NCBI GenBank assembly: GCA_963693365.1
Contig: CAVNZM010000010.1
Span: 5,270,001-5,334,000, forward strand
DNA length: 64,000 nt
From: Amoebidium appalachense
Lineage: Eukaryota > Ichthyosporea
Reading direction: 5' to 3'
The translations under genes were made by a program, and so were the position numbers. Positions 12,952 through 24,260 of the stretch are shown one piece after another; within the stretch, counting starts at the first letter, position 1, and every line of letters begins with the position of its first letter. The notes under the pieces were generated by a model, which was not told where the DNA came from, searched no databases, and was given only the letters and a program-made list of their open reading frames with translations.

Positions 12952-14308
12952 TGTGCTTTTGTGCTTTTTGTGTTGTTTTGGGAGGGGTGGGGTGGGGTGG
13001 GGGTGGCTTTGGATATGGGTTGGGGGTGGATGTGGGGGGAGAGGGGGGGGGGGGGGGGGGGGGGGGAATGAGTGGATGGGTGTGGGAGGTTTGGGGTGAT
13101 GTCTGTATGTGTTTTTGTGTATCGTGTGTGTTTTGAGTATCGTGTGTATGTGTGTGGAAGAGAAAGGTTGTGCGTGTTCCCGTGCACTTGAGACCACATG
13201 TGCACTCATGTGTACATGTGTTGAAGTGCGTGTTCATGTGCATATGCCTGTGCAAGGAAGTTGTGTTGGATACGTGCAAGGTTTTTTATGCAAATTCCAG
13301 TCTCTTTTTTTTACACCCATTTTTTGACATTCCTTACGTTGACTCTGCCGGGAGAGTGAAGCATACAACCCGAGACCCGTTAGCGTCAGCGCAGCGTTTA
13401 CGGTTTATTAATTAGGTGCTGGTACAGGCAACGGGCAGGCCAGGATCAAGATAGGAGACTACTACTACTATGGGAGGGGCATCCCGGTGGATTACGCGGT
13501 AGGTGGTGTGCTCCCCAAAATTGCTCGAATATTTGTGTGTGTGTGTGGGGGGGGGGGATGGTCTTAAAGGTGGAATGGTGCTGGTGATGTGTGGGTTTGA
13601 GTGCGTGTGTGCCTATTTTTCCGTTTCGTTCTTTCTTTTTTTGTGTGTGTGTGGGGGAGGGGGGGTGTTCATGCATCGGAGCAACCGTTGTTTATAAGGT
13701 GTAAATCAATCCAAGAAAGGGGTGGCCCTGTGTGTTGTGTTTTTGTTTGTTCTTTTTCCTTGGTGATGAGAAGGGTTTTTGTGTGTGTGTTTGCCGGAAG
13801 GAAGGGATTGGAAAAGGGGGGGGGGGGAGGGGGAGCGGGGGGCACCTCTTATAGTTTAGTAATCTACTTGTCCTTGTCTGTGTGGCTGGTGTTAAAGCAC
13901 AACACTGCATTTGTATGATTTTTGACAAAATACAACACCCTCCACTCTCCACATTTGTCAACATCGCTTGCTGGCCTAAGATAATGCCTGACCCATGGGT
14001 CAACCTGCAGCTTGCATTCACCAACTACCGGGCAGCGGCTAGCGACAGCAACCCTCAGGCCCTCTTTGACCTTGCATACATGCACGAAAATGGCCTGGGT
14101 ATCAACCAGGTAGGAGTCTTTCTTTCTTGCCTAAAACCACTTCCTCTCTCCTCCACAGACAGCGTGGGGTGGGGAAAGAGGGGGTGGGTTGGAGGGCAGG
14201 AGGAGGAAGGGGGGGGAGGGGAGGGGGGGAGGGGGAGAAACAGGACCCACTTGCACGTGAGAGGGCCTGTGTGTGTACGCAAACACACGGCACACGTGTA
14301 CACACACG

Positions 14309-14352
<44 letters not shown>

Positions 14353-15558
14353 AGCCCCCGCACCCCTTCCAAACAGCCGCACACACACACCATTGCGTCA
14401 CACGCACATTCAGAAACAGCACACGCCTGTAAGCTTTTTTTGTGTAAGTTGCCTATTTCCCTTGAGAGTTATTTTTATTTCCCCCCATACCCAATCTCAC
14501 CCACAAATGCTGCAGGACTTCCACTTGGCGCAGAGGTACTACGACATGGCTATGGAGATGAATGCAAAGGCAAAGGTCCCCGTCTATGTGGCACTCATAA
14601 AGTTGAACGCAAGGTAACCTGCTTCCACCCCCCCCCCCCCCCCCCCCCCTCCCCCCCCCCCCCCCTCCCTCCCCCCCCTTCCCCTCTTGCCCCCCCGGAC
14701 CCCGAAAGAAATGGTTATAGTGCATACTCTCGAAGTGTGTGCTCCGTTTTGCAGAATCTGCTTAGTTCTGTCCGTTGTGGATGTGTACTTCGTCCTCTGT
14801 GCCCTCCCCCCTCCCCCTCCCCCCCTTCACTCGCCTTCAAAGCACACACATGCGCAAACAGAACCCACACCCATCCACCCATCCAACCTTCCGTTGCCTC
14901 CCTGGCATCCTTTTCTGCTACTTCTGCCACAAATCCCCCCGTGAGAGGAGGGGGGGGAGGGAGGAAACCCCCTTCTCTCACTCTCTTCCTTCTCCCCCCC
15001 CCCCCCCCCCTGTACTTCGTACTTTTTGACGCATTCAAAACCCCCCTCCCCCCCCCCCCCCCCCCCCAACCACCACCACACACACATACACACACACACA
15101 CACCACCCCACCCCTTCCCCCCCGCCCAAGCTCGTTCCTGGCGCATCCTAGTCTTCAGCATATCAGTGTCAACAGGACGTGTGTACGATGCAAAGCAAAC
15201 GCATGCACATACACTCTATGTCACGCGAATCATAAAAGGGGTAGTAAGCTTTAGGCTCGCCTGATTCATTGCGTCTGCGCACGACCAACATAAGCTAACT
15301 AAGGCACCAACCAACATCAGACAACTCTGGGCCAACATCATAGACTTCATCCAAGGAAAAGGCACCCCCGAACCACCCAACACCAAAACGAAAGAGGCCC
15401 CAGCAAAGGGAGAAAAGGAAACGAGCAAGGAGCAAGAAAACATGGACTGGGTGCAGTGGGCATACAGTCAGGGGGAGACGGTGTGGTTGGTGACTGCTAC
15501 GGTGGTGCTGGCTGGGTTGATACAGCTCAGACGCATACTCTATCCTACTGCGCAATAG
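3569..15558 (+). CDS. SEL1L: SEL1L/Hrd3-type ERAD adaptor, Sel1-repeat protein (5' incomplete)
   Basis: SEL1L/Hrd3 is the ER-membrane partner of the HRD1 ubiquitin ligase; its lumenal Sel1 repeats pass misfolded proteins to the ligase for retrotranslocation and degradation. Sixteen exons, all in phase, encode about 580 residues. Seen directly: around ten Sel1-like repeats with the A..LG..Y..G.GV..D...A...Y..AA pattern, for example [14 protein letters not shown] and [10 protein letters not shown]; the SEL1L-specific CERG and [12 protein letters not shown] segments; and a C-terminal hydrophobic helix ([16 protein letters not shown]) followed by basic residues and a 5-residue tail, the single membrane anchor expected for the family. 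The order of segments follows human SEL1L from its middle Sel1 block to the C-terminus. A polar K/E-rich linker precedes the anchor. The signal peptide, and the fibronectin type II domain present in vertebrates, were not found. The identification is firm; the 5' end is open. Confidence 0.93.
3860..3992 (+). repeat. Dispersed repeat module B, copy 2
   Basis: AGGATGGGCTCTGCTTATGA through GCGTACTTCGTACC to TGCATTCAAACCCCC, flanked by C runs on both sides. It carries an extra segment around 3900-3950 (CTTGAATGTTTGCCTTTGCA) that is shared with the inverted copies at 32.9 and 33.2 kb, so two subfamilies exist. Confidence 0.75.
4739..4800 (+). repeat. (CA)n microsatellite
   Basis: About 31 uninterrupted CA units inside a SEL1L intron, preceded by degenerate CA-rich DNA from 4620. 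Confidence 0.95.
5527..5606 (+). repeat. Dispersed repeat module B, partial copy
   Basis: Contains GATTGCATTGGGTTGTCCGT and TTCGTACTCTGTACC before running into poly-C, matching the 3' half of module B. Confidence 0.55.
5598..5970 (+). repeat. Poly-C followed by CA/CG-rich microsatellite block
   Basis: A C run (about 5606-5640) passes into (CA)n, GCGCGC blocks and ACGC arrays. The alternating purine-pyrimidine DNA is Z-DNA-prone. It is intronic in SEL1L; the long His/Thr and Arg/Ala frames over it are repeat translations. Confidence 0.9.
7081..7172 (+). repeat. (CA)n microsatellite
   Basis: About 46 CA units in a SEL1L intron, followed at 7172-7260 by a decayed fragment of module B and then, at 7320, by a (GT)n array of similar size. 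CA and GT arrays 150 bp apart are complementary in single-stranded form. Confidence 0.95.
7320..7411 (+). repeat. (GT)n microsatellite
   Basis: About 45 GT units in the same SEL1L intron as the CA array at 7081-7172. Confidence 0.95.
7590..7920 (+). repeat. (TTTG)n and T/C-rich block
   Basis: TTTG and CTTT units, with a pure (TTTG)n section at about 7839-7920, end directly in a C run of about 47 bases (7931-7977). Confidence 0.9.
8038..8170 (+). repeat. Dispersed repeat module A, copy 3
   Basis: Nearly identical to copy 1, including the upstream GAGTCGAAACCCATGCTTTT at 7998, so at least 180 bp is shared with 1008-1194. Confidence 0.85.
8215..8531 (+). repeat. Composite repeat: module C, linker and module B
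   Basis: Module C (CCCTGCTCGTCTCTGATCAA then GACGGG, around 8302-8327), a linker with TCGAAACTCGGGTACTGTGG, and module B ending GACGCATTCAAA into poly-C. The same order occurs, inverted, at 32926-33205, and a rearranged version lies at 925-1388. This is the clearest full-length copy of the family. Confidence 0.75.
8885..8964 (+). repeat. (CA)n array that ends in the splice acceptor of a SEL1L exon
   Basis: Forty or so CA units end in CACAG at 8965, directly before the exon at 8966. No separate pyrimidine tract lies between the array and the AG. Confidence 0.9.
8966..13498 (+). CDS. SEL1L: SEL1L exon block 2 (central Sel1 repeats)
   Basis: Exons: 8966-9034 ([20 protein letters not shown]), 9207-9269 ([20 protein letters not shown]), 9893-9980, 10569-10634 ([20 protein letters not shown]), 11368-11450 ([19 protein letters not shown]), 11923-12088 ([20 protein letters not shown] onward), 12706-12780 and 13428-13498 ([20 protein letters not shown]). 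Two of these exons (8966 and 11368) begin straight after a (CA)n array that ends in CAG. Exon 9893 follows a 31-bp tandem array that repeats its own acceptor. Donors are often followed within a few bases by long C runs (9035, 9981, 10635, 11451). Confidence 0.9.
9769..9892 (+). repeat. Four-unit 31-bp tandem array duplicating a 3' splice site
   Basis: Units 9769-9799, 9800-9830, 9831-9861 and 9862-9892 are each exactly 31 bp, start GACTACACTGAC or a one-base variant, and end TTCTATTTTTAG, except the third, which ends TTTTCAT. The SEL1L exon at 9893 starts GACTAC as well, so each unit mimics the intron-exon junction. The AG before 9769 also fits. Use of an upstream copy would add a multiple of 31 bases and break the frame. 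Confidence 0.95.
10034..10142 (+). repeat. Dispersed repeat module B, copy 6
   Basis: GAGAATGGGCTCTGCTCATG to TGTACTTCGTACTCTGTAAA and CATCCTAACAAC, with a C run on each side. It begins about 50 bases after the donor of the SEL1L exon ending 9980. Confidence 0.75.
11299..11366 (+). repeat. (CA)n array that ends in a SEL1L splice acceptor
   Basis: CA units run to CACAG at 11367 and the exon starts at 11368. Confidence 0.9.
11660..11757 (+). repeat. Dispersed repeat module B, diverged copy
   Basis: GAGAATGGGCTCTGG, CTTTATGTGTGCTTTGCA and CATCATGAATGTGTGC match the module. A fragment CATTCTAACCCCC at 11820 looks like the displaced end of the same copy. Confidence 0.6.
12845..12948 (+). repeat. 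(GT)n microsatellite
   Basis: About 50 GT units, interrupted once near 12865, in the SEL1L intron after the exon ending 12780; followed by G-rich DNA with a G run near 13045. Confidence 0.95.
14011..15558 (+). CDS. SEL1L: SEL1L exon block 3 (last Sel1 repeats and membrane anchor)
   Basis: Exons: 14011-14109 ([20 protein letters not shown] onward), 14516-14613 ([20 protein letters not shown] onward) and a terminal exon placed at 15321-15558, ending in TAG. I chose 15321 because it is the acceptor (catcag) that restores phase after the phase-2 donor at 14614 and avoids in-frame stops upstream. It gives [15 protein letters not shown], an acidic/basic linker, then the hydrophobic anchor. A further small exon between 14614 and 15320 cannot be excluded. 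Confidence 0.8.
14703..14805 (+). repeat. Dispersed repeat module B, diverged copy
   Basis: AGAAATGGTTATAGTGCATA, GTCCGTTGTGGATGTGTACT and CGTCCTCTGTGCCC into poly-C. It shows the family extends through the whole SEL1L gene on the same strand. Confidence 0.6.
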
Positions 15559-15636
15559 TGTGTGCTCCTTTTTTTTCCTCTCTTTTTTTCTTTTTCTCTT
15601 TTGGTTTTGCTTCTTCTTGTGTTTTCTTTCCTCCCC

Positions 15637-15672
<36 letters not shown>

Positions 15673-15807
15673 CCCCCCCCACCGCCACTACCGCCACCCC
15701 CACCTCCCATCCCAACTACCACCAGCACCACCACCACCACACACCCACCACCCGCCCGACGCAAACCCTTTTTTTTGGGTACGCTTTGGGAGAGGGTTGG
15801 TGCTTTG

Positions 15808-15848
<41 letters not shown>

Positions 15849-16114
15849 GTTTATCAACATTGTATCCGTGTGTGGTGTCAAATAATCATAGTTCATTAGT
15901 ACTGGGATGCCCGTCAATGCAAATGCGGAAGTATTTTTACTCAGAACTATGGGGGCTTTGGGGATGTATGACAGTTTTTCGTTTCTTTCCAGCCCCTTAC
16001 CCCATCTTTTTCCCCTCCTTCCCTTCCTCCTCCTCCCTCCCCTTCTTCTTCCTCTTCTTTTTTGGGGAGGATAGGGCCGGTGGTGGTAGTTGTAGTGGTG
16101 GTGAATGCGGTTGT

Positions 16115-16206
<92 letters not shown>

Positions 16207-16480
16207 TAGTGATGCAAGTGTGTCGTAATTGCTGTGACTGATGATGAAGACTGAATGGCGGATAGATTACCTAAGATTGCATTGCTTTATTGTACCACTT
16301 CCGAATGAATCCTGAGTATATAAATTACTCGATTTATTACATATCAACACGAGTGCCTTAGACAGCATACGAGGCATATGTACACGTGAATACGAAATAT
16401 AAGCGTACGAACACGGGGGTCTTATGTGTACACATTAGTAAACATCCTCAATCTGCGTGGAATGGTCTTTCCAGTATATC

Positions 16481-16578
<98 letters not shown>

Positions 16579-17239
16579 AGTATTCCCCTCTCCATGGCGG
16601 CAAGCCCCCGAGTCATGATGGCTGCAGAACCTGTTAGGTGTAAATGTAGCGCTCTCCCCCCCCCCCCCACCCACCCACCCACCCACCCACCCAAAAAAAA
16701 AAAACACCCACGCCGACCACCCACCCACCCGCCCACCCTCACCCCCCCACCCCGGGCCTCCAACACACACCACATGAACCAACGCACACACGGGCACACA
16801 CACACACACACACACCCGCGCGCACACACACACAGTGCACATGCATACACACACACACGCATGCATACACACACACACACACACACACACACATGCGGCT
16901 TACGCAGGTGCACACATGTGCACACACCACCCCTCCAGTGACTTCCAAGATAGTCAGTCACCTTAACACCGTTAACACGTGCACCAGCACCGATCTATAG
17001 AATTAACTACATTAGGCATCAAACACACCCCTAACAAGAAGGAAAACAGACTGAGTGCCCCTGGAACACTAACAGTCCAAGATCTGAGCACGGGAAATCA
17101 ATGATGGCCAAGAACAGCTGCAGACTCAATCATAACGACCACCGTGGCTTACAAACATTTTTGTACAACTTAATCGGTGGGCGCTTGGGGCATAATTATA
17201 ATGATTATGGGCTCGATCACCCCGTGACGGCAGCAGAGT

Positions 17240-17830
17240 CGCCTTGCTCCGAGCAGAAAGCAGAATTATATATTACACCGAAGCAGAAGATGATCCTGGA
17301 AAAGCTGAATTATTCAGTATTCCTAGGCCTAGCGGAATTAATGTATTGTTTGGCAAAAAGAATGATTATCCTGCAAAAACACTCAGAATTGTTCTGCTTG
17401 TGCAGAAATAATTAGCAGAATCGTTCGGCTTTTAGCAGGAATTTGTCCACAAAAAGCAAAGGTTATTCTACTCACGGCAGCATGATTATTATTCAAGTGA
17501 CTTAGTTGTATTATTGAGGAGATATCTGCACTTTCCCAGGGGACGGGGTTTTCATTGTACTAAAATGCTCGGTGTGGTCAAAAAAAACCCCTTCAAGATC
17601 CCTTAATAATCACCAATGATTCCCCATAAATCCCCACTTCTAGGAGGTAGAGAGGGGGAGGTGTCTCTACTCTTAGTTCAGGGATTACAACTAGGTATAT
17701 ACATTACTCTGCTCGTAAGCTTTTAGCCGCTGCATAGTAATTTTGCTGATTGATCAGATGATCATCTGCTTTTGCTATGATAATTCAGCTTTTAGCTAAG
17801 TAGTTCTGGATAATTCTGCCGGGGGCAATC
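17240..17830. repeat. AT-rich region with repeated GCAGAATTATTCTGC-like palindromes
   Basis: Variants of AGCAGAATTATTCTGCT recur at irregular spacing (for example 17262, 17310, 17390, 17415). Similar repeats occur at 24830-25085. The segment TTGCTCCGAGCAGAA at 17244 resembles the inverse of TTCTGCTCCGAGCAA at 25072, so the two blocks look inverted relative to each other about the CBM21 gene. Confidence 0.6.
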
Positions 17831-18017
17831 TGGCTTTGCCGATGTGGTTAAACGGTTAATTAACTTTGAAATGCATGATCTGGGGAGCGCATGCATTCCC
17901 TGAACATATCTTTAGTCGCCCACGTGCACGCTTGCGTATCATGTGTACATGTGTGTGATCACTGCACCGTGCACATGCATGCCCCCTCCCCCCCCCCCCC
18001 CCCCCAGAACACACGCA

Positions 18018-18070
<53 letters not shown>

Positions 18071-18077
18071 ACACATT

Positions 18078-18108
<31 letters not shown>

Positions 18109-18118
18109 TGTGACACAT

Positions 18119-18196
<78 letters not shown>

Positions 18197-18496
18197 TCAC
18201 TTCGTTTCTCTACTTTCCAATGATAACATGCAAGAAAGGGCCGGGAGGATGTCTGCTTGGGAGGGCTCGTGAACGAGGAGGAGGCCCTAGCACTTGCCTA
18301 AGTGGGAATTGGGAGCGAGTCGGGGAACGTGACCATAGGATCACAAAAACATTCCCTTAAAAGGTGCCTGGCCTGGCCTGGGTGGCTTTTTCTTTTCCTT
18401 CCCCCCCCCCCCCCTCCCCCCCCCCAAGTTTTTTATTTTTATTTTTATTTTATTTTATTTTATTTTATTTATTGTAAAGTTTTTTTTTTTTTTTTT

Positions 18497-18527
<31 letters not shown>

Positions 18528-18642
18528 CACCTGAGAGCAGACTAGCGCTGAGACCGGAGGGGTTGCATCATATCACGTGCACGTGATGAAAATACATCAG
18601 TTCTAATGCCATGTGTGTGTCACGGTACCACTACAGTTTGAC

Positions 18643-18644
<2 letters not shown>

Positions 18645-18700
<56 letters not shown>

Positions 18701-18729
18701 AGCGCGCGAGCCCGTGCGTGTGACGTGTT

Positions 18730-18804
<75 letters not shown>
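18645..18804 (+). repeat. Two (GT)n arrays with a GCGCGAGCGCGCGAG insert
   Basis: GT units at about 18645-18693 and 18731-18804, separated by a CG-alternating stretch. Confidence 0.9.
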
Positions 18805-18808
<4 letters not shown>

Positions 18809-19443
18809 GTTTCAACGGGTGTAGTTAAACAAACTTTGTCTACGGGTATTTATGATTGGCCCAGATCGAATTCGGTCCAATCGGATTGTCCACAAAAGGA
18901 AACTCAAAAAATCGTTTTTGTAAAGGGGGCCCCTACATGTATGCTTGTGTGTGTGTGTGTGTCTGTATGTGTGTGCGTGTGTGTAACTGTGTGTGTGTGT
19001 GTGTGTGTGCGCGCGCGCGTGTGTGTGTGTGTGTGTGTGTGTGTGTACCTTTGTGTGTTCGTGTGCGCGGGTGTGCACGTAAGCGCGTGTGCGCATGTGC
19101 GTGTGTGTGCGTGTGTGTGTTTGTGTGTGTTCAACTTTGTGCGGTCTGTGTGTGCGCGCGGGTGTGTGTGTGTGTGTGTGTACATGGATATGTACACATG
19201 TGTGCCCGTGTGCGTGTGTGACAAGATACATGTCATGTGTGTACCGTACATGTGTGGTCACGTGTTGGGGCGCACATCATCCCACCCACACACACACAGG
19301 CGAGATTTAAGGATGGCTAATACATCTAGTTGGGAAAAAATTCTTTCGGATGTTCGGTACTGGAAGAGTGCAATCAAAAACACACATTCACACAAAACAC
19401 ACATAATAGACACACACGTACACACACACACACACACACACAC

Positions 19444-19652
<209 letters not shown>

Positions 19653-21788
19653 AGCGGGTTTAAGAGCCTCGGACTGGGTCCCCGTGAAATGATATCCCCC
19701 TCCTCCCTGCCCACCCCTCGAGCTCTCCGCCCCTCCTTCGAATTCCGGAACCTCGCCCGCCCCCCTCCCACCCACATATGTACAGCAACGGTTCTCGAAT
19801 CTCGGGGCCTTCTCTTCTAGTTTGAAAAAACACCAAATTATATTAGAACGGAAATTGGGGGGTCATATATGAGTTCATATATGTTTGATCATTCCTCCCA
19901 CGTGTGCCAATGGACCATGGTCCGACCAGGCTGTGAAATGCTGCTATTTCAGCAAAAAGGCTTTCCTGGCTCGGGCAACAAAAAAAAAGCCACTGTAATC
20001 CGGAAAGACTTCTCTTCATTTTGAGGCCAGGCCTATTGATTTTCCGATAAGAAAAGCAGTTTTGCAACAACACAGTAGTACAATTTTACCCTTTTATTTT
20101 GGTAAACAAAATCCCTTGTGTTGGCCAACCAAAGCACCAGTTTCGCGCCCTGGTAACAACCACGTGGGTCCATGTGCCATTAATTATCGGCGTTGAAATC
20201 ATGTCAGGATGAGCCTCAGGCCCTCAGCTGATGTTGCCAAAGTTGAAGTTAGCGAGGATATATTTCCTCGTATGTGGATTCATATATGGAGCGGGGAGAG
20301 ACAAATACTTATTGTAACAAGGTAAATATAATGCTGACTTAATTTATATAGAATTAAATAAATATAAAGCTTTATTTTTAGTGGTTTTTTTTTCTCGCAC
20401 CAGCATGCTTGCAGCCTGTAGTGTTGTATGGCACAGTCCATTTGTCACATACTCGAGGTAGAATCGCGAGTTGTTCCCCCGAGTTGAATTTTCACAAACT
20501 TCATATTTCTGAGAATCTGTTTTGATCGCAACAAACTGTTTCTCATTTATTGTCTGTTTAAAATCAATAATTTACCCTAAAATATAAAGCCTACTTTAAT
20601 GCTCAATTACTGCTAGAAATTCCTGCTTTCTGAGCTTCTTGAGAATTTACCTTACATAATAATGATAGGATTTATATGATTCGACCTTAGTTGCTCTAGA
20701 AGGTATTGGTTGTCTTGTCAGCTACAACAAGTTAACCGTGAGTGCTAAGTTAGCATTCATCAGCACTCACTGTGATCATAAAAACTGGTAGATATTCGGC
20801 TTGTAAAATTTTTTTCTTGTCTTTTCTATATTCTTGTATATAATACATTTTTAGAAGAATGACTTATTTTACTCGAGGTATCATAATCGTGTGCCGTGTC
20901 AAAGTTTGCTTCTTCTTGTTGATCCGATTCCCCACGCAGTAAGCCGTTATTGGATCAGTATGAACCAATCGCGCATAGGAATTGGCCTGATAGTTCCTCG
21001 GCCTGGCCAATAGAAAAGCGTTGTCTTAATCTCTTGGATCCCCCAAAACTAATATGTGTGGGGCGAGTCGTATGTGTTAACAGCAGATTTACGATTTTCC
21101 AGTTTCGACATTTAGCCCACGTAAAATTCCGTTACAGACATAGGACTGCATGTGGTTTTACATAAAATAAAAATCAATAAATTCACACTAAATATGTTTT
21201 TGGTATAACGAAGCTTCATTTTCCATAGTTATTAGTTACATACTGCTACACACTTATGGAAACGGGGTCTAAAATTCCCGGGAGTGCAGGTACGGACATA
21301 CGAACGCCCCCCCACCTAGAAGTTATGGGGGATCCATCTCTTTCATTCTTGCCCCAATCAAAATGTCAAACACACGAGCCGTTCCCCGATTCCTTCACTG
21401 CTCTTCTGTGGAATGTGACACCCTCTACCCAAGAGTGGGTAAAGAGAAGGCGCTGGACAAAAGAATGCTGAAAAATTGATGAACGTACAAACGAAAATCA
21501 ATAATAAAAGATACTTCTCTCAGCTTATAAAAACTAATATAGCATTTTAAACAACATTTAGACGTTTTAGTGCAGATTAGATTGCAATAACAGATGTCAC
21601 TACGTTTACAGAACTTTGCAAATGTGCCTCCCTTTCGAAAACCCCAGCGAAAGCAGGAGTTCGAAGTTCTAAGAAAAACACATTCTTCTACATCTATTGG
21701 CAGAAGCAGATTCCTATTTTTTGAAAAAATCAAGCGATTGCCTATTTATCATGTAACGTTTTGGGCGTCTGATGGCTGTGTCTATATG

Positions 21789-21797
21789 TATAAAAGG
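21789..21797 (+). promoter_or_regulatory. Possible TATA box of the CBM21 gene
   Basis: TATAAAAGG lies about 310 bases before the start codon at 22101 in otherwise ordinary unique sequence, which would leave a 5' leader of roughly 280 bases. The match is strong but a single motif in AT-rich DNA is weak evidence. Confidence 0.3.
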
Positions 21798-22100
21798 AAA
21801 GTCCTCTATTTCTCTGTTTCACAAAAAGTAACACCGACAAATGAAGTTTGTTGGGTATGCGGGAAGTCAGCTGACACCTTCGATCGTGACACTTTTCGTT
21901 TCATTTATTATTTGCTATTGACAAGACACAATCTTTACGCTTTCCTGCTCCTTGGTGTAATTAATACTACAAACGGGTCAAAGTGCCACACCGATCCCTT
22001 TTTTCTAAAAAGATCAAATTTAGCTTATAAACATACATAGTTTCTACCTCCCACAAACATTTAACTTTTTTCATCCACACTCAAGAAAAACACGACGAGA

Positions 22101-22904
22101 ATGGCACCATCAGCAGTTGCCACCTCGTTGTCATCAGTGGTTCCAAAATCCCCCAAACTTACAAAGCACCTCACTCTTCTATCTGAACAAGATGATGATG
22201 AGTACTGTGGTGTGACTATTTATATTCCCCTGAAGTCCGAGAAGACCAAGAGCCCGCCTCGTAGCCCGCTAGACCGGAACGAGCGCCCTGCACGCCCTCT
22301 TCTCAGACGACAGGTATCTTTTGCTGACTCAAATGGCCTAAATCTCACACACATGAAAGAGTTCGATACCCGGGACCCGCCGAAGCTTTGCAACAAGGAC
22401 CTGACCAAGCAAGAATACGACTCTCTGAAACGCAGCGCGTCTGTGCCGGATCTCTCGCTCCTGAGCATTGGGAACAAGGATTTTGGTCAACTACCCAAGG
22501 CTACACTTTCTCTCGTGCGCGAACCCTCAAGCGACAGGCGACATGCTCAAGCGGCAAGCCTGGTCTCCATTCGTTATGATGCCTTTAGGCGCACTCTTTT
22601 CGGGTCTGTAGCAGTTGAAAACAGGGCATATGAGAAAAAGGTTTGGCTGAGATACACGGCGGACGGCTGGAATACATTCAATGACATATACGCCAAGTAT
22701 TCGTGGACCCGTCACGGTTATCGTGGACCGAGCACGGATTATTTTTCGTTCCAGTTCAACATGGACTACGGCCTTTTGGTGCCTGGAATCCAGCTTGAAT
22801 TTGTTGTTGCGTGTGAGATGGGAGAAGTGACGTATTGGGACAACAACAATGGGCAGAATTTTGCTGCAGAGGTCACCTCGGCCAAATGCACCAACATGTT
22901 TTAG
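22101..22904 (+). CDS. PPP1R3-like: Protein phosphatase 1 glycogen-targeting subunit with CBM21 domain
   Basis: The family brings PP1 catalytic subunit to glycogen, where it dephosphorylates glycogen synthase and phosphorylase and so favours glycogen synthesis. The gene is a single 804-base exon coding for 267 residues. Residues 69-74 (RRQVSF) form an RVxF-type PP1 docking motif; it continues as FADSNGLNLTHMKEFD, closely like the FAD..G..L..VKEFD block of animal PPP1R3 proteins. Residues about 150-258 make a CBM21 fold: SV.VEN.AYEK.VWLRYT, W.TF.D, DYFSFQF and the WDNNNGQNF motif (246-254), which carries the glycogen-binding and synthase-contact residues in this family. RSASVPDL (111-118) looks like a kinase or 14-3-3 site. 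Length fits the short animal members (PPP1R3B/C/D, about 280-320). It is the only intronless gene here. Confidence 0.93.
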   Translation: MAPSAVATSLSSVVPKSPKLTKHLTLLSEQDDDEYCGVTIYIPLKSEKTKSPPRSPLDRNERPARPLLRRQVSFADSNGLNLTHMKEFDTRDPPKLCNKDLTKQEYDSLKRSASVPDLSLLSIGNKDFGQLPKATLSLVREPSSDRRHAQAASLVSIRYDAFRRTLFGSVAVENRAYEKKVWLRYTADGWNTFNDIYAKYSWTRHGYRGPSTDYFSFQFNMDYGLLVPGIQLEFVVACEMGEVTYWDNNNGQNFAAEVTSAKCTNMF

Positions 22905-23268
22905 GTTGCTGCCGGATGGAGGCAACTTGTACATTAGATGTGATTTTTTTAAACCCTTTTGACCCTCTCACCTGAACGTTAGGCTAGTAAAAGTTAAATA
23001 CTGGTTAGATCTCTATGAATGAATGATCGAGCAAGTATAATGTGTCGAATGTAAAGAACACCTCGGATACCAACGGTATATTTCGTACTTCGTACGTGGA
23101 GCACAGGCCGGATGTACAAAATGAAACTTAATGGTTAATCTCTGCAACCTAAAAAAGACCTCGCCTTGCCCCAACATACTTGCAGTAATATTAAAAAACC
23201 CTTTTAACACTACAATACTGAAGTGGAGAGCCTCGACACGAAGAAATTCGCCTTCTTTCGATACAAAT

Positions 23269-23320
<52 letters not shown>

Positions 23321-23727
23321 TCCCCGTACCACCACCACCACCGTCGCTCGCATATGCTTTGTAAGGAGTAGCCCTGCTCTTTCTGAAAAGACGGGTATGT
23401 AAATCACAATCGTAGTGAGGTTTTGATTTTGGGGCGAGTATCGAACGCCAGTTACTGTAAAAAAAACTCGGCCACCCGGACACAGTGGATACAGGGCCCG
23501 ACAGACTTCTGTCTTTCCCCACGCATTATATCCCCCCCATTTTCCACCCATCCACCACCACCACATTTCCATGGCACAATCTCTTTTCATGCTACTTCTC
23601 ACGATCCCTCACTATTTTGTATGTGCGCTTTTTATATTACATAATCTCTGTTGTCCATCATATGATCGTGACTGGTCATATGGCGCCGTAACGCAATAGC
23701 CACATTATTAGTACTCTGCTGTTAAAC

Positions 23728-23775
<48 letters not shown>

Positions 23776-24204
23776 ACCCACCCACCCTTTCCCCCCCTCT
23801 GGTGCCCGCCTCCTCATGAGTAGGAGATCTGCAAAGTCTCCGTTTCGTTGTCCATAGATGGTCGTGAACGTGACTTTGTGTACAGGCCTCCGAGTAATAT
23901 GTACTCTCTATGAAACAAATTCACGAGTCTCCCCCCTTCCCCCCCCCCCCCCCCCCCTCCCCCGGTGGCCCCCCCGCCTCCAAGCCTCCATATCAACCCA
24001 AGCGCCAAACCCACCGACACCACGAACATCACCCACTCCCTTACACAATCAGTTTTTGGACGGCGTCTTCAAATCTTTTGCAGCCTTTTGTCTTTTTTCA
24101 TTCGTGTTTGCAGGCACTGGCTAGCCATTGGTGGCCGCCTGCATGGCCTTCCCCCATGTGATCACCACATTAGACTCCCTTTTGATCCGACCTGCGTGGC
24201 AGCC

Positions 24205-24260
<56 letters not shown>

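Noticed and set aside
13882-15264. A 460-codon open frame on the + strand
   Set aside because: Only 14011-14109 within it is a real exon; the rest runs through CA arrays, poly-C and intron DNA, and the next SEL1L exon (14516) uses splice sites and phase that contradict a continuous frame.
17101-17415. 104-codon frame after the SEL1L gene
   Set aside because: It overlaps the AT-rich palindrome repeats and shows no domain, splice support or plausible start context.
21594-22040. 148-codon frame just upstream of the CBM21 gene
   Set aside because: Protein composition is ordinary but there is no recognisable motif, and a TATA-like box for the next gene lies inside it; chance frame in unique AT-rich DNA is more likely.
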